A stretch of DNA of 64,000 nt from Chromatiaceae bacterium. GTDB taxonomy: Bacteria; Pseudomonadota; Gammaproteobacteria; Chromatiales; Chromatiaceae. Shown piece after piece: positions 25,282 through 34,518 of this stretch (position 1 is the stretch's first letter; each line of letters starts with the position of its first letter). Made by a program: the position numbers and the translations under genes. The stretch spans positions 97,680 to 161,679 of the forward strand of contig JACKMP010000007.1 in the NCBI GenBank assembly GCA_024235315.1, written 5' to 3'. Under the pieces are notes generated by a model. That model did no database searches, had not been told where the DNA came from, and saw only the letters and a list, made by a program, of their open reading frames with translations.

Positions 25282-27093
25282 GTGATCCAGAATCTTCGAA
25301 ACGTCGCCATCATCGCGCACGTCGACCATGGCAAGACCACCCTCGTCGATGAGTTGCTCAAGCAGTCTGGAACGCTCGGTGCGCGGTTCGGCAAGGTCGA
25401 GCGTGTCATGGACTCCAACGACCAGGAAAAGGAGCGTGGCATCACGATCCTGTCGAAGAACACCGCGCTGCGCTGGAAAGACTACCGAATCAACATCGTG
25501 GACACCCCGGGGCACGCCGACTTCGGCGGCGAGGTCGAACGCGTGCTGTCGATGGTCGATTCGGTGCTGCTGCTGGTCGATGCGCAGGAAGGCCCGATGC
25601 CGCAGACGCGATTCGTCACCCAAAAGGCGTTCAAGCACGGCCTGCGTCCGATCGTCGTGGTCAACAAGATCGACAAGTGGGGGGCGCGCCCCGACTGGGT
25701 GGTGAACCAGGTGTTCGAGTTGTTCGACAACCTCGGTGCCAATGATGCCCAGCTCGATTTCCCGGTGATCTATGCCTCGGCGATCAACGGCTATGCCTCG
25801 CGCGACAGCGAGGCACGCAGCGGCGATATGACGCCGCTGTTCGAGGCGATCATCGAGCATTGCCCGGTGCCGGACGTGGACCCGGATGGCCCGCTGCAGA
25901 TGCAGATCTCCAACCTCGATTACAACAGCTATGTCGGGGCGATTGCGGTCGGGCGGGTGCGTCGCGGCAGCATCCGTCCGAACCAGCAGGTCGTCGTGGT
26001 CAAATACGACGGCGAGGTGCACAAGGCCAGGGTCGGACTGGTCTACGGCTACCACGGCCTGGAACGACACGAGGTCCCGCAGGCCGAGGCCGGTGACATC
26101 ATCGCGATTACCGGGATGGAGGCCCCCAACGTCTCCGATACCCTGTGCGACCCCAACAAAGTCGAGTCGCTGCCGCCGCTGACCGTCGACGAGCCGACGG
26201 TGTCGATGACCTTTCAGGTGAACGCATCGCCCTTCGCGGGCCGCGAAGGCAAGTACCTGACGTCACGCCAGCTCAAGGAGCGCCTCGAGCGCGAGCTGAT
26301 TCACAACGTGGCGCTGCGTGTCGAGGAGGGCACCGATCCGGAGAAGTTCAAGGTATCCGGGCGTGGCGAACTTCACTTGTCTGTACTGCTGGAAAACATG
26401 CGCCGCGAGGGTTTCGAACTGGCGGTGTCGCGTCCGGAGGTTATCTTCCGCGAGATCGACGGCGAGGTCTGCGAGCCTTATGAAGAGGTCACCGTCGACG
26501 TCGAGGAACAGCACCAGGGTGCGATGATGGAGGCGCTGGGAATGCGCAAGGCGGAGCTGCGCGACATGCTGCCGGACGGCAACGGTCGGGTACGTCTCGA
26601 CTACATCATCGCTTCGCGTGGCCTGATCGGCTTCCAGACCGAATTCATGACCACGACCTCCGGTACGGGACTCATGTACCACGTGTTCGACCACTACGGG
26701 CCGGCACAGCACGGCGGTATCGCGCCGCGCAAGAACGGGGTGATGATTTCAAACGGCACCGGAAAGGTGCTGGGTTATGCGCTGATGAGCCTGCAGGAAC
26801 GTGGCCGCATGTTCGTCAAGCCGGGCGACGAGGTCTACGAGGGACAGATCGTCGGTATCCATGCGCGTGACAACGACCTGACCGTCAACCCGCTGAAGGC
26901 CAAGCAGCTGACCAACATCCGGGCCTCGGGCAAGGATGACGCGGTGATGTTGACTCCGGCGATCCGGCTGACCCTGGAACAGGCGCTGGAGTTCATCGAG
27001 GACGACGAACTGGTCGAGATCACGCCCAGCGCGATCCGCCTGCGCAAGAAGTTCCTGAAGGAGCATGAGCGCAAGCGTTCCTCGCGGGCCTGA
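25282..27093 (+). CDS. typA: Translational GTPase TypA/BipA
   Basis: BipA is an EF-G-like ribosome-binding GTPase involved in ribosome assembly and stress responses. The 603-residue protein is full length. The GTPase motifs are HVDHGKTTL (G1), DTPGHADFGGEV (G3) and VVNKIDKWGA (G4). The BipA-specific C-terminal region includes YIIASRGLIGFQTEFMT and KNGVMISNGTGKVLGYAL. GTG 25282 (encoding VIQNLRNVAIIAHVDHGK) is the start matching the family; the frame is open for 19 codons upstream but those are in the promoter region. It has no strong ribosome binding site. pip follows 50 bp later. Confidence 0.97.
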   Translation: MIQNLRNVAIIAHVDHGKTTLVDELLKQSGTLGARFGKVERVMDSNDQEKERGITILSKNTALRWKDYRINIVDTPGHADFGGEVERVLSMVDSVLLLVDAQEGPMPQTRFVTQKAFKHGLRPIVVVNKIDKWGARPDWVVNQVFELFDNLGANDAQLDFPVIYASAINGYASRDSEARSGDMTPLFEAIIEHCPVPDVDPDGPLQMQISNLDYNSYVGAIAVGRVRRGSIRPNQQVVVVKYDGEVHKARVGLVYGYHGLERHEVPQAEAGDIIAITGMEAPNVSDTLCDPNKVESLPPLTVDEPTVSMTFQVNASPFAGREGKYLTSRQLKERLERELIHNVALRVEEGTDPEKFKVSGRGELHLSVLLENMRREGFELAVSRPEVIFREIDGEVCEPYEEVTVDVEEQHQGAMMEALGMRKAELRDMLPDGNGRVRLDYIIASRGLIGFQTEFMTTTSGTGLMYHVFDHYGPAQHGGIAPRKNGVMISNGTGKVLGYALMSLQERGRMFVKPGDEVYEGQIVGIHARDNDLTVNPLKAKQLTNIRASGKDDAVMLTPAIRLTLEQALEFIEDDELVEITPSAIRLRKKFLKEHERKRSSRA

Positions 27094-27143
27094 TGCCCGG
27101 GCAAGACCGCAGCGCCTGAAACACTGCACTACACTCTGGCCGT

Positions 27144-28091
27144 ATGAGAGACCTGTACCCGGAAATCCAGCCGTATAACAGGCTGCAGCTCGCGGTCGAT
27201 GATGTGCATACCCTGCATATCGAGGAAGTCGGGAATCCGGATGGCGTTCCCGCACTGTTCCTGCATGGTGGCCCAGGCGCGGGCTGCGAACCCTATCACC
27301 GGCGGTTCTTCGACCCCGATCGATACCGCGTGGTGTTGTTTGATCAGCGTGGCGCCGGGCGCTCGGCGCCACATGCCGACCTGACCAACAATACGACCTG
27401 GGACCTGGTCGCGGATATCGAGAAGATTCGCGAGACCCTCGGCATTGAGCGCTGGGTGGTGTTTGGTGGGTCCTGGGGCTCGACGCTGGCGCTGGCCTAT
27501 GCGCAAACCCACCCGGAGCGTGTCAGGGCATTGATACTGCGAGGCATCTTTCTGTGCCGGCCGCACGAGATCTCGTGGTTCTACCAGGAAGGGGCCAGCC
27601 GCCTGTTTCCCGACTACTGGGAGGACTTCGTTGCCCCGGTGGACCCGGCGGAGCGTCACGACATGCTTTCGGCCTATCACCGCTTGCTGACAGGTGCCGA
27701 TGAGTTGCGCCGCCTCGCTGCGGCCAGGGCCTGGTCAGTGTGGGAGGGGCGCACCGCGACGCTGCTGCCGGATGAACGTGTGGCGGCGCATTTTGCGCAG
27801 GCGCATGTGGCACTGAGCATGGCCCGGATCGAATGCCACTATTTCATGCACGATGCCTTCCTGCGTCCCAACCAGTTGATTGAGGACGCCGGCCGGCTGA
27901 ACGGGATTCCCGGCGTCATCGTGCATGGCCGCTACGATATGATCTGCCCGTTGCAGAATGCCTGGGAGCTGCATCACGCCTGGTCGGGCAGTGAGCTGTC
28001 GATTATCGCCGACGCCGGACATTCCGCTGCCGAGCCCGGTACCCGCAGCCGCCTGGTCGAGGCTACCGACCAATTCGCCGATGCGGACTAG
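27144..28091 (+). CDS. pip: Proline iminopeptidase
   Basis: This alpha/beta-hydrolase removes N-terminal proline from peptides. The 315-residue protein starts with the family motif LYPEIQPYNRLQLAVDD. It shows the oxyanion stretch LFLHGGPGAGCEP, VVLFDQRGAGRSAPH, the nucleophile elbow GGSWGSTLALAYAQTHPERV, VHGRYDMICP (Asp of the triad) and ADAGHSAAEP (His). These are all typical of the S33 peptidase family. It lies between typA and the divergently arranged PilZ/DUF1631 genes and is probably transcribed with typA. Confidence 0.95.
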   Translation: MRDLYPEIQPYNRLQLAVDDVHTLHIEEVGNPDGVPALFLHGGPGAGCEPYHRRFFDPDRYRVVLFDQRGAGRSAPHADLTNNTTWDLVADIEKIRETLGIERWVVFGGSWGSTLALAYAQTHPERVRALILRGIFLCRPHEISWFYQEGASRLFPDYWEDFVAPVDPAERHDMLSAYHRLLTGADELRRLAAARAWSVWEGRTATLLPDERVAAHFAQAHVALSMARIECHYFMHDAFLRPNQLIEDAGRLNGIPGVIVHGRYDMICPLQNAWELHHAWSGSELSIIADAGHSAAEPGTRSRLVEATDQFADAD

Positions 28092-28103
28092 TGGGCCATC
28101 GCG

Positions 28104-28451
28104 TCAGCGGTTCGCCGCCAGGTAGTCGAGCAGCTGCTGCAACGCTGCCCGGTCATCGGGGCCGATATCGATGGTCTCCAGGCCCGCCCAGTAAGCGTCC
28201 GGGCTGTTGGCCGGCGTACACCACAACACCTTGACACCCAGCGGTATGGGTCCACATCCCGCCTCTGCGGGCACATCGATCTGCAGCTGCAGGATGCCGT
28301 CGGCGTAGAGTTCGCGGCGCGTGGTGATCAGCATCATCCCACCCAGTGAGAGGTTGCCGACGATGCCAAGTTGCTCACCATCGACGCCGTTGATGACGCG
28401 CAGCCCTTCGTTGCTGGCATCGATCCGATTGGACTGGCGGCGGTCATCCAC
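28104..28451 (-). CDS. PilZ-domain cyclic-di-GMP-binding protein
   Basis: The 115-residue protein is a single PilZ domain. The N-terminal arginine motif is DDRRQSNRID and the second motif is IVGNLSLGGMMLI, matching the RxxxR and D/NxSxxG signatures that clamp cyclic di-GMP. It lies 17 bp downstream of the DUF1631 gene on the same strand, so the two form a probable operon. DUF1631 genes sit beside PilZ genes in other proteobacteria, which suggests a joint second-messenger output; that link is inference. Confidence 0.85.
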   Translation of the reverse strand: MDDRRQSNRIDASNEGLRVINGVDGEQLGIVGNLSLGGMMLITTRRELYADGILQLQIDVPAEAGCGPIPLGVKVLWCTPANSPDAYWAGLETIDIGPDDRAALQQLLDYLAANR

Positions 28452-28468
28452 GATAGCTCGTCTCCTGG

Positions 28469-30742
28469 TCAGGCATTGACGGAATCCTCAAGGGCGCGCC
28501 GGATTCGGCGCAACGAACGTGCAACGAAGCTGGATGTCTCCTGCTGCATCGGGCGTACCGTTCCATCGCGCATCTTGTGGGCGACCGCGGTTGCCGGCAT
28601 CAGCGCCACCTTCGCACCATGTTGATCGACGAACAGCATATTGGTGGTATGCGGATTGACCCAAAGCAGTTTGACTGCCTGTTCGGTCTTGCCGTCTTTG
28701 CCCTGCAGCACGAACCAGTCACCGGCGGCGCGCATCAATTTCTCCGCCACCTTGCGGTCCTGCTCGTCGATAGGGCCAGGCGGCGCTTCGGCCGCTGCCA
28801 CCGGGGCCGCGGTTCCGACCTGGGCTTTGGGTGTGGCGGCCGGCGTGGTATCTGTGGCGGCTTTCTGCGGCGCCGCGTCCAGGGCATTGACCACCCGTCG
28901 AATGTTTTCTTCATGGTGCGGGATCAGGCTGCATACGCTGGTTTCCAGGCGCCTGGTGAGATCGGCCCGCGTGTCCTCACCCAATGGCTGTCCCCTGGCC
29001 GCGTACACCGCAGCCGCCACCAGCGATTCGCCGACGCTGTAAGCGTTGCCCCAGGCCTGTGATTCGGTATCGAGGTCACTGCGCAGCAACAGCAGGGTGA
29101 GGTAGTCGGCAAAGGTCGTCGACAGGAAGGTGACCACGATCGGCGCGACCTCGGAATCGCCGCCGATGTCGTCGATGGTCTTCTTCACGATTGCCTTGGC
29201 TTGCTCGAGGCGCGCCCGGCCGCGCTCGGCCTCGAGGGTGCGTTCCTCGGCTGCGGACGACTGCTGTTCGAGCTTCTGCTCCGCCTTGTCCAGTTCGGTG
29301 ATCTTTTCGCCGAAGAAACTGTCCTCCAGCGTTTCGTGCTTGAGTATCTGCGTCACGATCCGCTGCAACTGCGGGTAGATGCCGGCCCGCAGATTGTCTT
29401 CACGTACCCAGCGGATACCGGCATCCAGCATTCGTTCGAACAGGCGGCGTGCCGGGTGCGCGGTATTGTCGAGGAAGTCCACGCTTTGCACCGCGATCTT
29501 CAGATACCGGGTATGCAGGTGGCTGAGCAGGGTCTTTACCGCGTTGGGCAGCAGTTTTTCGTTCAGCATCGCCTCGAACAGCATGCCGACGATATCGATG
29601 ACGTCTTCTTCCTTGCGGTCCAGACGGTCTTTGCCAACCAGGCTCTTGATGATCAGTCGCTGTTTCTCCAGCGCCTTTTTGACCTTCAGCAGCAGCGCGG
29701 CATCGACCGCCACCTTGGAGCCGATCGGCCCGCTGGGGATCGGCACCGGGTGCGGTGCCTCCTGCAAGACGCGCACGTCGCCAATCGCCTCGCGCACGTT
29801 GGCGGCGCTCGGGGTGATCGGCACCGAAGTCTGCAGGGCCTCGTGGAGCTGCTTCTTGCGCTTGGCCATCAGCAGCGAGCTGATCTCCGCCAGCGTCTCC
29901 GCCGAGGTCGGTGTCGCCGGGCGCAGACGCTGTGGTACTGCGGTGCCGAGATCCGGCCCGCCGTCCAGCTCGTGGTGCGCCTCACCCGACACCCCGCCAG
30001 CGGTTTCCGCCGTGCCTGGCTGACGACCGTGCGTTCCCGGTTTCGCCGCGCCATATCGCTGATAGTCGAACTTGATGTTGGGCAGTATTCCCAGTTCGAC
30101 CAGGCGGCGGTTGAGGTCGGCGTACGAATCGCCGAGCCGGCTCATGACGTAGCGGTCAAACAGCGTATAGAAGACCAGCCGCACTTCTTTCTCGACGTCC
30201 AGCTTGCGGCTGGCCGGGTCGAATACGCGGATGATCTGCAGAGGATTCGCCGGAACCTGCTCGGCCAGAATCGGGCGACCGCCGAGCAGCGCGGAAAGCC
30301 GCTGCGCCAAGGCATGCAGCTCGTTCATCTGCCGGTTGAGCACTCGCTTGGCGATGGTCTCGAGCGCCAGTGAGCGCTCGTAGTCTTCCACCTCCACCAG
30401 GCTCAGTGTCTCGGCGCCCGGCTTGGCGCTTCCGCCAGGTGTATTGGTGAAGGTCTTCAGGCTTTCGCGCAGGCTGTGGTCGAATTCGCCGATGATGGTC
30501 TCTTCCTTGAGATAGAACTCACGTTGAGCATCGAAGAACAGGCGCTGCAGGCGGTTGTTCTCCGCGGCATCGGCGAACTCCAGCAGGACCTCGCTGGAGC
30601 ATTCAAACAGCTGGCGAAATCCTTCCACGAGACTCTTGGCGACCTCGTCTTGCCAGTCCAGCAGTAGTTTCTTGGTATCAGCTTGCATCGACCCGCATTC
30701 CGTCGCCCCCGGGGACAGACCCTTCATCTGAATCAGAGGCAT
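28469..30742 (-). CDS. Large DUF1631-family protein
   Basis: This 757-residue cytoplasmic protein matches the DUF1631 family (about 750 residues) of unknown function. Features are an N-terminal helical segment (LLLDWQDEVAKSLVEGFRQL), a Pro/Gly-rich linker around residues 250-290, and a helical C-terminal half with FFGEKITELDKAEQKLEQQ coiled coil. An Ala/Pro-rich linker at about 620-660 precedes a PilZ-like terminal domain (GKTEQAVKLLWVNPHTTNMLFVDQHG). ATG 30742 is taken as start; a later ATG at 30688 is possible. It is divergent from dtd and upstream of the PilZ gene. Confidence 0.82.
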   Translation of the reverse strand: MPLIQMKGLSPGATECGSMQADTKKLLLDWQDEVAKSLVEGFRQLFECSSEVLLEFADAAENNRLQRLFFDAQREFYLKEETIIGEFDHSLRESLKTFTNTPGGSAKPGAETLSLVEVEDYERSLALETIAKRVLNRQMNELHALAQRLSALLGGRPILAEQVPANPLQIIRVFDPASRKLDVEKEVRLVFYTLFDRYVMSRLGDSYADLNRRLVELGILPNIKFDYQRYGAAKPGTHGRQPGTAETAGGVSGEAHHELDGGPDLGTAVPQRLRPATPTSAETLAEISSLLMAKRKKQLHEALQTSVPITPSAANVREAIGDVRVLQEAPHPVPIPSGPIGSKVAVDAALLLKVKKALEKQRLIIKSLVGKDRLDRKEEDVIDIVGMLFEAMLNEKLLPNAVKTLLSHLHTRYLKIAVQSVDFLDNTAHPARRLFERMLDAGIRWVREDNLRAGIYPQLQRIVTQILKHETLEDSFFGEKITELDKAEQKLEQQSSAAEERTLEAERGRARLEQAKAIVKKTIDDIGGDSEVAPIVVTFLSTTFADYLTLLLLRSDLDTESQAWGNAYSVGESLVAAAVYAARGQPLGEDTRADLTRRLETSVCSLIPHHEENIRRVVNALDAAPQKAATDTTPAATPKAQVGTAAPVAAAEAPPGPIDEQDRKVAEKLMRAAGDWFVLQGKDGKTEQAVKLLWVNPHTTNMLFVDQHGAKVALMPATAVAHKMRDGTVRPMQQETSSFVARSLRRIRRALEDSVNA

Positions 30743-30830
30743 AGTAACCTGTTCATCGGTAATCGGGTGGCATTCCTTGAGCCGGGCCGTGCGATTATTC
30801 TTGAATCGAACGCTGGTTTCGGGGGCGGAT

Positions 30831-31268
30831 TTGATCGGGTTGCTGCAGCGCGTGACACGGGCCGAGGTGATGGTCGATGGCGAATGTATCGGTAGGATCG
30901 GTGACGGCCTGCTGGTCCTGGTCGGGGTGCAGAAGGGTGACACCGAACCGCGGGCCGACCGGCTGCTCGAACGCCTGCTCAACTACCGCGTGTTCGCCGA
31001 CGAGGCGGGCAAGATGAACCTGAGCCTGCTCGACACTGGCGGTGGTCTGTTGCTGGTGCCGCAGTTCACGCTCGCGGCGGATACCCGCAAGGGGAGGCGT
31101 CCGGGTTTCTCCAGTGCCGCGGAGCCGGCGCACGGCGCGCATCTGTTCGACTACCTGCGGGGGCAGGCGGAGGGTCGTGTTGACCAGGTGGCAGGCGGCC
31201 GCTTCGGCGCCGATATGCAGGTGTGCCTGGTGAACGACGGTCCCGTGACCTTTTGGCTGGATGCCTGA
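30831..31268 (+). CDS. dtd: D-aminoacyl-tRNA deacylase
   Basis: Dtd removes D-amino acids from tRNA, giving translation proofreading. The product is 145 residues, exactly the E. coli length. Family motifs are IGLLQRVTRAEVMVDGE at the N-terminus, LLVLVGVQKGD, LNYRVFADEAGKMNLSL, the catalytic LLLVPQFTLAADTRKGRRP and the closing VCLVNDGPVTFWLDA. The start is TTG 30831, set by homology and a G-rich stretch 5-10 nt upstream; an earlier in-frame start would add 18 unconserved residues. It precedes hisB by 80 bp, a conserved order. Confidence 0.95.
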   Translation: MIGLLQRVTRAEVMVDGECIGRIGDGLLVLVGVQKGDTEPRADRLLERLLNYRVFADEAGKMNLSLLDTGGGLLLVPQFTLAADTRKGRRPGFSSAAEPAHGAHLFDYLRGQAEGRVDQVAGGRFGADMQVCLVNDGPVTFWLDA

Positions 31269-31348
31269 GCCGCAGCCGTGTTGTCACGGAATGACGGAAA
31301 TTGGCGTAGAATCGCAGCGAAAATCACCATCCGATACAGGAAGCCACC

Positions 31349-31939
31349 GTGGGCCGCAGCGCCAGCATCGAACGCAATACCCTGGAGACCCAGATCAAGG
31401 TGTCGGTCGACCTCGACGGGACCGGTGTGTCACGCATGGATACCGGTGTGCCATTCCTCGAGCACATGCTCGAGCAGATCGCACGCCACGGGCTGATAGA
31501 CCTGGATATCGTCGCCACGGGCGACCTGCACATCGATGCGCACCACACCGTCGAGGACCTCGGTATTACCCTGGGGCAGGCATTTGCCAAGGCCGTTGGC
31601 GACAAGAAAGGCGTGCGCCGTTATGGCCATGCCTATGTACCGCTGGACGAGGCCCTGTCGCGGGTGGTGCTGGATCTGTCCGGTCGGCCCGGGCTGGTGT
31701 TCGACGTCACCTTCACCCGCGGGATGATCGGTGACTTCGATGTCGACCTGTTCCATGAGTTCTTTCAGGGCTTCGTCAACCACGCGGGTGTCACGCTGCA
31801 CGTCGACAACCTGCGGGGCAGCAATGCACACCACCAGGCGGAAACGGTGTTCAAGGCGTTCGGCCGCGCGCTGCGCATGGCCATCGAGCCTGATCAGCGC
31901 CTGGGCGACGTGATTCCCTCAACCAAAGGCAGCCTGTAG
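31349..31939 (+). CDS. hisB: Imidazoleglycerol-phosphate dehydratase
   Basis: HisB dehydrates imidazole glycerol phosphate in histidine synthesis. The 196-residue, monofunctional form lacks the N-terminal phosphatase domain of enteric HisB. Signatures are TLETQIKVSVDLDGTG, PFLEHMLEQIARHG, the metal-binding DAHHTVEDLGITLG and SNAHHQAETVFKAFGRALR. Translation begins at GTG 31349. It starts the his operon hisB-hisH-hisA-hisF-hisE, with short gaps between genes. Confidence 0.96.
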   Translation: MGRSASIERNTLETQIKVSVDLDGTGVSRMDTGVPFLEHMLEQIARHGLIDLDIVATGDLHIDAHHTVEDLGITLGQAFAKAVGDKKGVRRYGHAYVPLDEALSRVVLDLSGRPGLVFDVTFTRGMIGDFDVDLFHEFFQGFVNHAGVTLHVDNLRGSNAHHQAETVFKAFGRALRMAIEPDQRLGDVIPSTKGSL

Positions 31940-31950
31940 AGGGCGCGTAC

Positions 31951-32592
31951 GTGGCACAGAAGATCGCCGTCATCGACTACGGCATGGGGAATCTGCGCTC
32001 GGTGTCCAAGGCGGTCGAACATGTCGCCGGGGATGCCGAGGTGCAGGTGACCGACGATCCCCGCTTGATCGACGCTGCGGACCGCGTGGTTTTTCCCGGC
32101 CAGGGCGCGGCACGCGACTGCATGCTGGCGATACGCGAACATCACCTGAACCAGGCCGTGCTGCGGGCCGCGGCGGACAAACCGTTTCTCGGCATCTGCA
32201 TGGGTCTGCAGGTGTTGATGCGGCATTCCGAGGAAAATGGCGGCACCGGCCTGCTCGGCCTGTTCGACGGCGAGGTCAAACGCTTTGACGGACGGGCGAT
32301 GGGCGACAATGGCCTGCCGCTGAAAATCCCGCACATGGGCTGGAGCACGGTGCACCAGGCGATGCCGCACCCCCTGTGGGAAGGCATCGAGGACGAAAGC
32401 CGTTTCTATTTCGTCCACAGCTACCGCGTGGTGCCCGAGGATGCCTCGCTGATCGCGGCGACTACCGACTACGGCGTGCGATTTACCTCGGCGATTGCGC
32501 GCGATAACCTGTTTGCAACGCAGTTCCACCCGGAGAAGAGCGCCGCCACAGGATTGCAGCTGCTGAAAAATTTCGTCAACTGGAACGTTTGA
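31951..32592 (+). CDS. hisH: Imidazole glycerol phosphate synthase, glutaminase subunit
   Basis: HisH releases ammonia from glutamine and channels it to HisF. The 213-residue class I glutamine amidotransferase shows AVIDYGMGNLRSVSKAVEH, VVFPGQGAARDCM and the nucleophile elbow FLGICMGLQVL. IPHMGWSTVH and the His/Glu pair of the triad in FATQFHPEKSAATGL are also present. It starts at GTG 31951, 11 bp after hisB. It forms a heterodimer with HisF encoded two genes on. Confidence 0.96.
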   Translation: MAQKIAVIDYGMGNLRSVSKAVEHVAGDAEVQVTDDPRLIDAADRVVFPGQGAARDCMLAIREHHLNQAVLRAAADKPFLGICMGLQVLMRHSEENGGTGLLGLFDGEVKRFDGRAMGDNGLPLKIPHMGWSTVHQAMPHPLWEGIEDESRFYFVHSYRVVPEDASLIAATTDYGVRFTSAIARDNLFATQFHPEKSAATGLQLLKNFVNWNV

Positions 32593-32666
32593 ACAAAGCC
32601 GACCGCCGAAAGCCATCAAGCCGGCAGCTGCGCGTCGTCGACGGTATTGCCGCGAGAGACTTAACT

Positions 32667-33407
32667 ATGATCCTGATCCCAGCTATCGACCTCAAAGACG
32701 GCAAGTGCGTGCGCTTGCGCCAGGGTGTCATGGAGGACGATACGGTGTTCTCCGATGACCCCCTGGAGGTGGCGAGGCGCTGGGTGGACGCCGGTGCGCG
32801 TCGCCTGCACATGGTGGATCTCAATGGCGCCTTTGCCGGGCGCCCGGTCAACGCGGAGCCGGTGCGGCGTATTGCCGAGGCCTTTCCTGACCTGCCGATT
32901 CAGGTTGGTGGCGGCATCCGCGACGCCGAGACCGTCGAGGCCTACCTCGAAGCCGGTGTGCAGTGGTGCATCCTCGGCACCAAGGCGGTACGCGAGCCGC
33001 ACTTCGTTTCGGAGATCTGCCTGCAGTTTCCCGGACACATCATCGTCGGTCTGGATGCAAAAGACGGCAAGGTTGCTGTCGAGGGCTGGTCGAAGCTGTC
33101 ACGCCACGACGTGATCGACATGGCGCAGCATTTCGAACATGACGGCGTGGACGCCATTGTCTACACGGACATCAGCCGCGACGGCATGATGAACGGTGTG
33201 AACGTCGAGGCAACTGCAAGGCTGGCAAACGCCGTGCGCATTCCGGTCATCGCCTCCGGCGGCATCACCAGCATCGATGACGTACGTGCCTTGTGCGAGG
33301 CGCCGACCGAGAACATCATCGGAGCAATCACCGGTCGTGCGATCTACGAAGGCACGCTGGACCTGGCGGAAGGCCAGCGTCTGGCAGACCAGCTGAGTGC
33401 GCGTTGA
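32667..33407 (+). CDS. hisA: Phosphoribosylformimino-5-aminoimidazole carboxamide ribotide isomerase
   Basis: HisA carries out the Amadori isomerisation of ProFAR in histidine synthesis. The 246-residue TIM-barrel protein begins LIPAIDLKDGKCVRLRQG. It contains the paired phosphate-binding half-barrel motifs LPIQVGGGIRDAETV and IPVIASGGITSIDDV, plus IVYTDISRDGMMNG with a catalytic Asp. ATG 32667 gives the conserved N-terminus. The frame remains open upstream over the 75-bp hisH-hisA gap, but that extension is not conserved-looking. Confidence 0.96.
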   Translation: MILIPAIDLKDGKCVRLRQGVMEDDTVFSDDPLEVARRWVDAGARRLHMVDLNGAFAGRPVNAEPVRRIAEAFPDLPIQVGGGIRDAETVEAYLEAGVQWCILGTKAVREPHFVSEICLQFPGHIIVGLDAKDGKVAVEGWSKLSRHDVIDMAQHFEHDGVDAIVYTDISRDGMMNGVNVEATARLANAVRIPVIASGGITSIDDVRALCEAPTENIIGAITGRAIYEGTLDLAEGQRLADQLSAR

Positions 33408-33435
33408 GCGGGGCCGTTGCCGCGAACACAACATC

Positions 33436-34194
33436 ATGGGTCTAGCCAAACGCATCATCCCCTGTCTCGACGTCGACGCTGGCCGTGTGGTCAAGGGTGT
33501 CAAGTTCGTCGATATCCGCGACGCCGGCGATCCGGTGGAAGTGGCGCGGCGCTATAACGAGGAAGGCGCCGACGAGATCACGTTCCTCGATATCACCGCG
33601 ACCGCCCACGAGCGCGAGACCATGGTGCACGTCGTCGAGCAGGTTGCCTCCGAGGTTTTCATCCCGCTGACCGTTGGCGGTGGCATCCGCAAGGCCGAGG
33701 ACGTGCTGCGTATGCTCAATGCCGGTGCCGACAAGGTCGCCATCAACTCGGCGGCCGTGTTCAACCCGGAATTCGTCAGGGAAGTCACGGACCGCTTCGG
33801 CTCGCAGTGCATCGTGGTCGCGATTGACGCAAAACGGGTCGACGACCACTGGGAGATCTTCACCCATGGCGGGCGCAAGCCCACAGGGATCGATGCCGTC
33901 GGCTGGGCGCGCAAGATGACGGATTACGGTGCGGGTGAGATTCTGCTGACCAGCATGGATCGCGACGGCACCAAGATCGGTTTCGACAATGAACTGACGC
34001 ATGCCGTCGCTGCGGCGGTCCCGGTCCCGGTGATCGCATCCGGTGGCGTCGGCAACCTGCAGCACCTCGTGGACGGGGTGAAACAGGGCGGTGCGGACGC
34101 CGTGCTGGCGGCCTCGATCTTCCATTTCGCCGAGTACAGTATCGGCGACGCCAAGCGTTTCATGGCGGAGCAGGGCGTAGAGGTCAGGATGTGA
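33436..34194 (+). CDS. hisF: Imidazole glycerol phosphate synthase, cyclase subunit
   Basis: HisF uses HisH-derived ammonia to form imidazole glycerol phosphate and AICAR. The 252-residue TIM barrel starts AKRIIPCLDVDAGRVVKGV. It contains LTVGGGIRKAEDVLRML, the catalytic Asp pair in IIPCLDVD and LLTSMDRDGTKIGF, and VIASGGVGNLQHL. It follows hisA by 28 bp. Directly downstream, after 6 bp, is hisE; the cyclohydrolase gene hisI, which in many relatives lies between hisF and hisE, is absent. Confidence 0.97.
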   Translation: MGLAKRIIPCLDVDAGRVVKGVKFVDIRDAGDPVEVARRYNEEGADEITFLDITATAHERETMVHVVEQVASEVFIPLTVGGGIRKAEDVLRMLNAGADKVAINSAAVFNPEFVREVTDRFGSQCIVVAIDAKRVDDHWEIFTHGGRKPTGIDAVGWARKMTDYGAGEILLTSMDRDGTKIGFDNELTHAVAAAVPVPVIASGGVGNLQHLVDGVKQGGADAVLAASIFHFAEYSIGDAKRFMAEQGVEVRM

Positions 34195-34200
34195 ACGGCG

Positions 34201-34518
34201 ATGAGTGACACTCTGAATCAATTGGCCGACGTGCTCGAGCAGCGCAAACAGGCGGACCCGGCCGAGTCTTACGTGGCCAAGCTGTATCACAAGGGTCTCG
34301 ACGCAATTCTGAAGAAGATCGGTGAAGAGGCGACCGAGACGGTAATGGCGGCAAAGGACGGGAATCGCGAGAAGATCGTCTATGAGACGGCGGATCTGTG
34401 GTTCCACTGCATGGTCCTGCTGGCGCACCAGGGGCTGCGCCCGGATGACGTGATGCGTGAACTCGAGCGCCGTTTTGGCCTGTCGGGACTCGAAGAGAAG
34501 GCCGGGCGCGGCGATTGA
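34201..34518 (+). CDS. hisE: Phosphoribosyl-ATP pyrophosphatase
   Basis: HisE hydrolyses phosphoribosyl-ATP to phosphoribosyl-AMP. The 105-residue all-helical MazG-like protein shows LADVLEQRKQADPAESYVAK, the acidic metal-binding IGEEATETVMAAKDG and YETADLWFHCMVLLAHQGL. It is the stand-alone form, not fused to HisI. It is the last his gene of this operon and is followed by tatA after 78 bp. Confidence 0.96.
   Translation: MSDTLNQLADVLEQRKQADPAESYVAKLYHKGLDAILKKIGEEATETVMAAKDGNREKIVYETADLWFHCMVLLAHQGLRPDDVMRELERRFGLSGLEEKAGRGD

Noticed and set aside
29201..30373. Long plus-strand open frame (390 codons) opposite the DUF1631 gene
   Set aside because: Long antisense frames are expected in GC-rich DNA. 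The minus-strand frame has family motifs and normal codon use; the antisense product has no recognisable domain.
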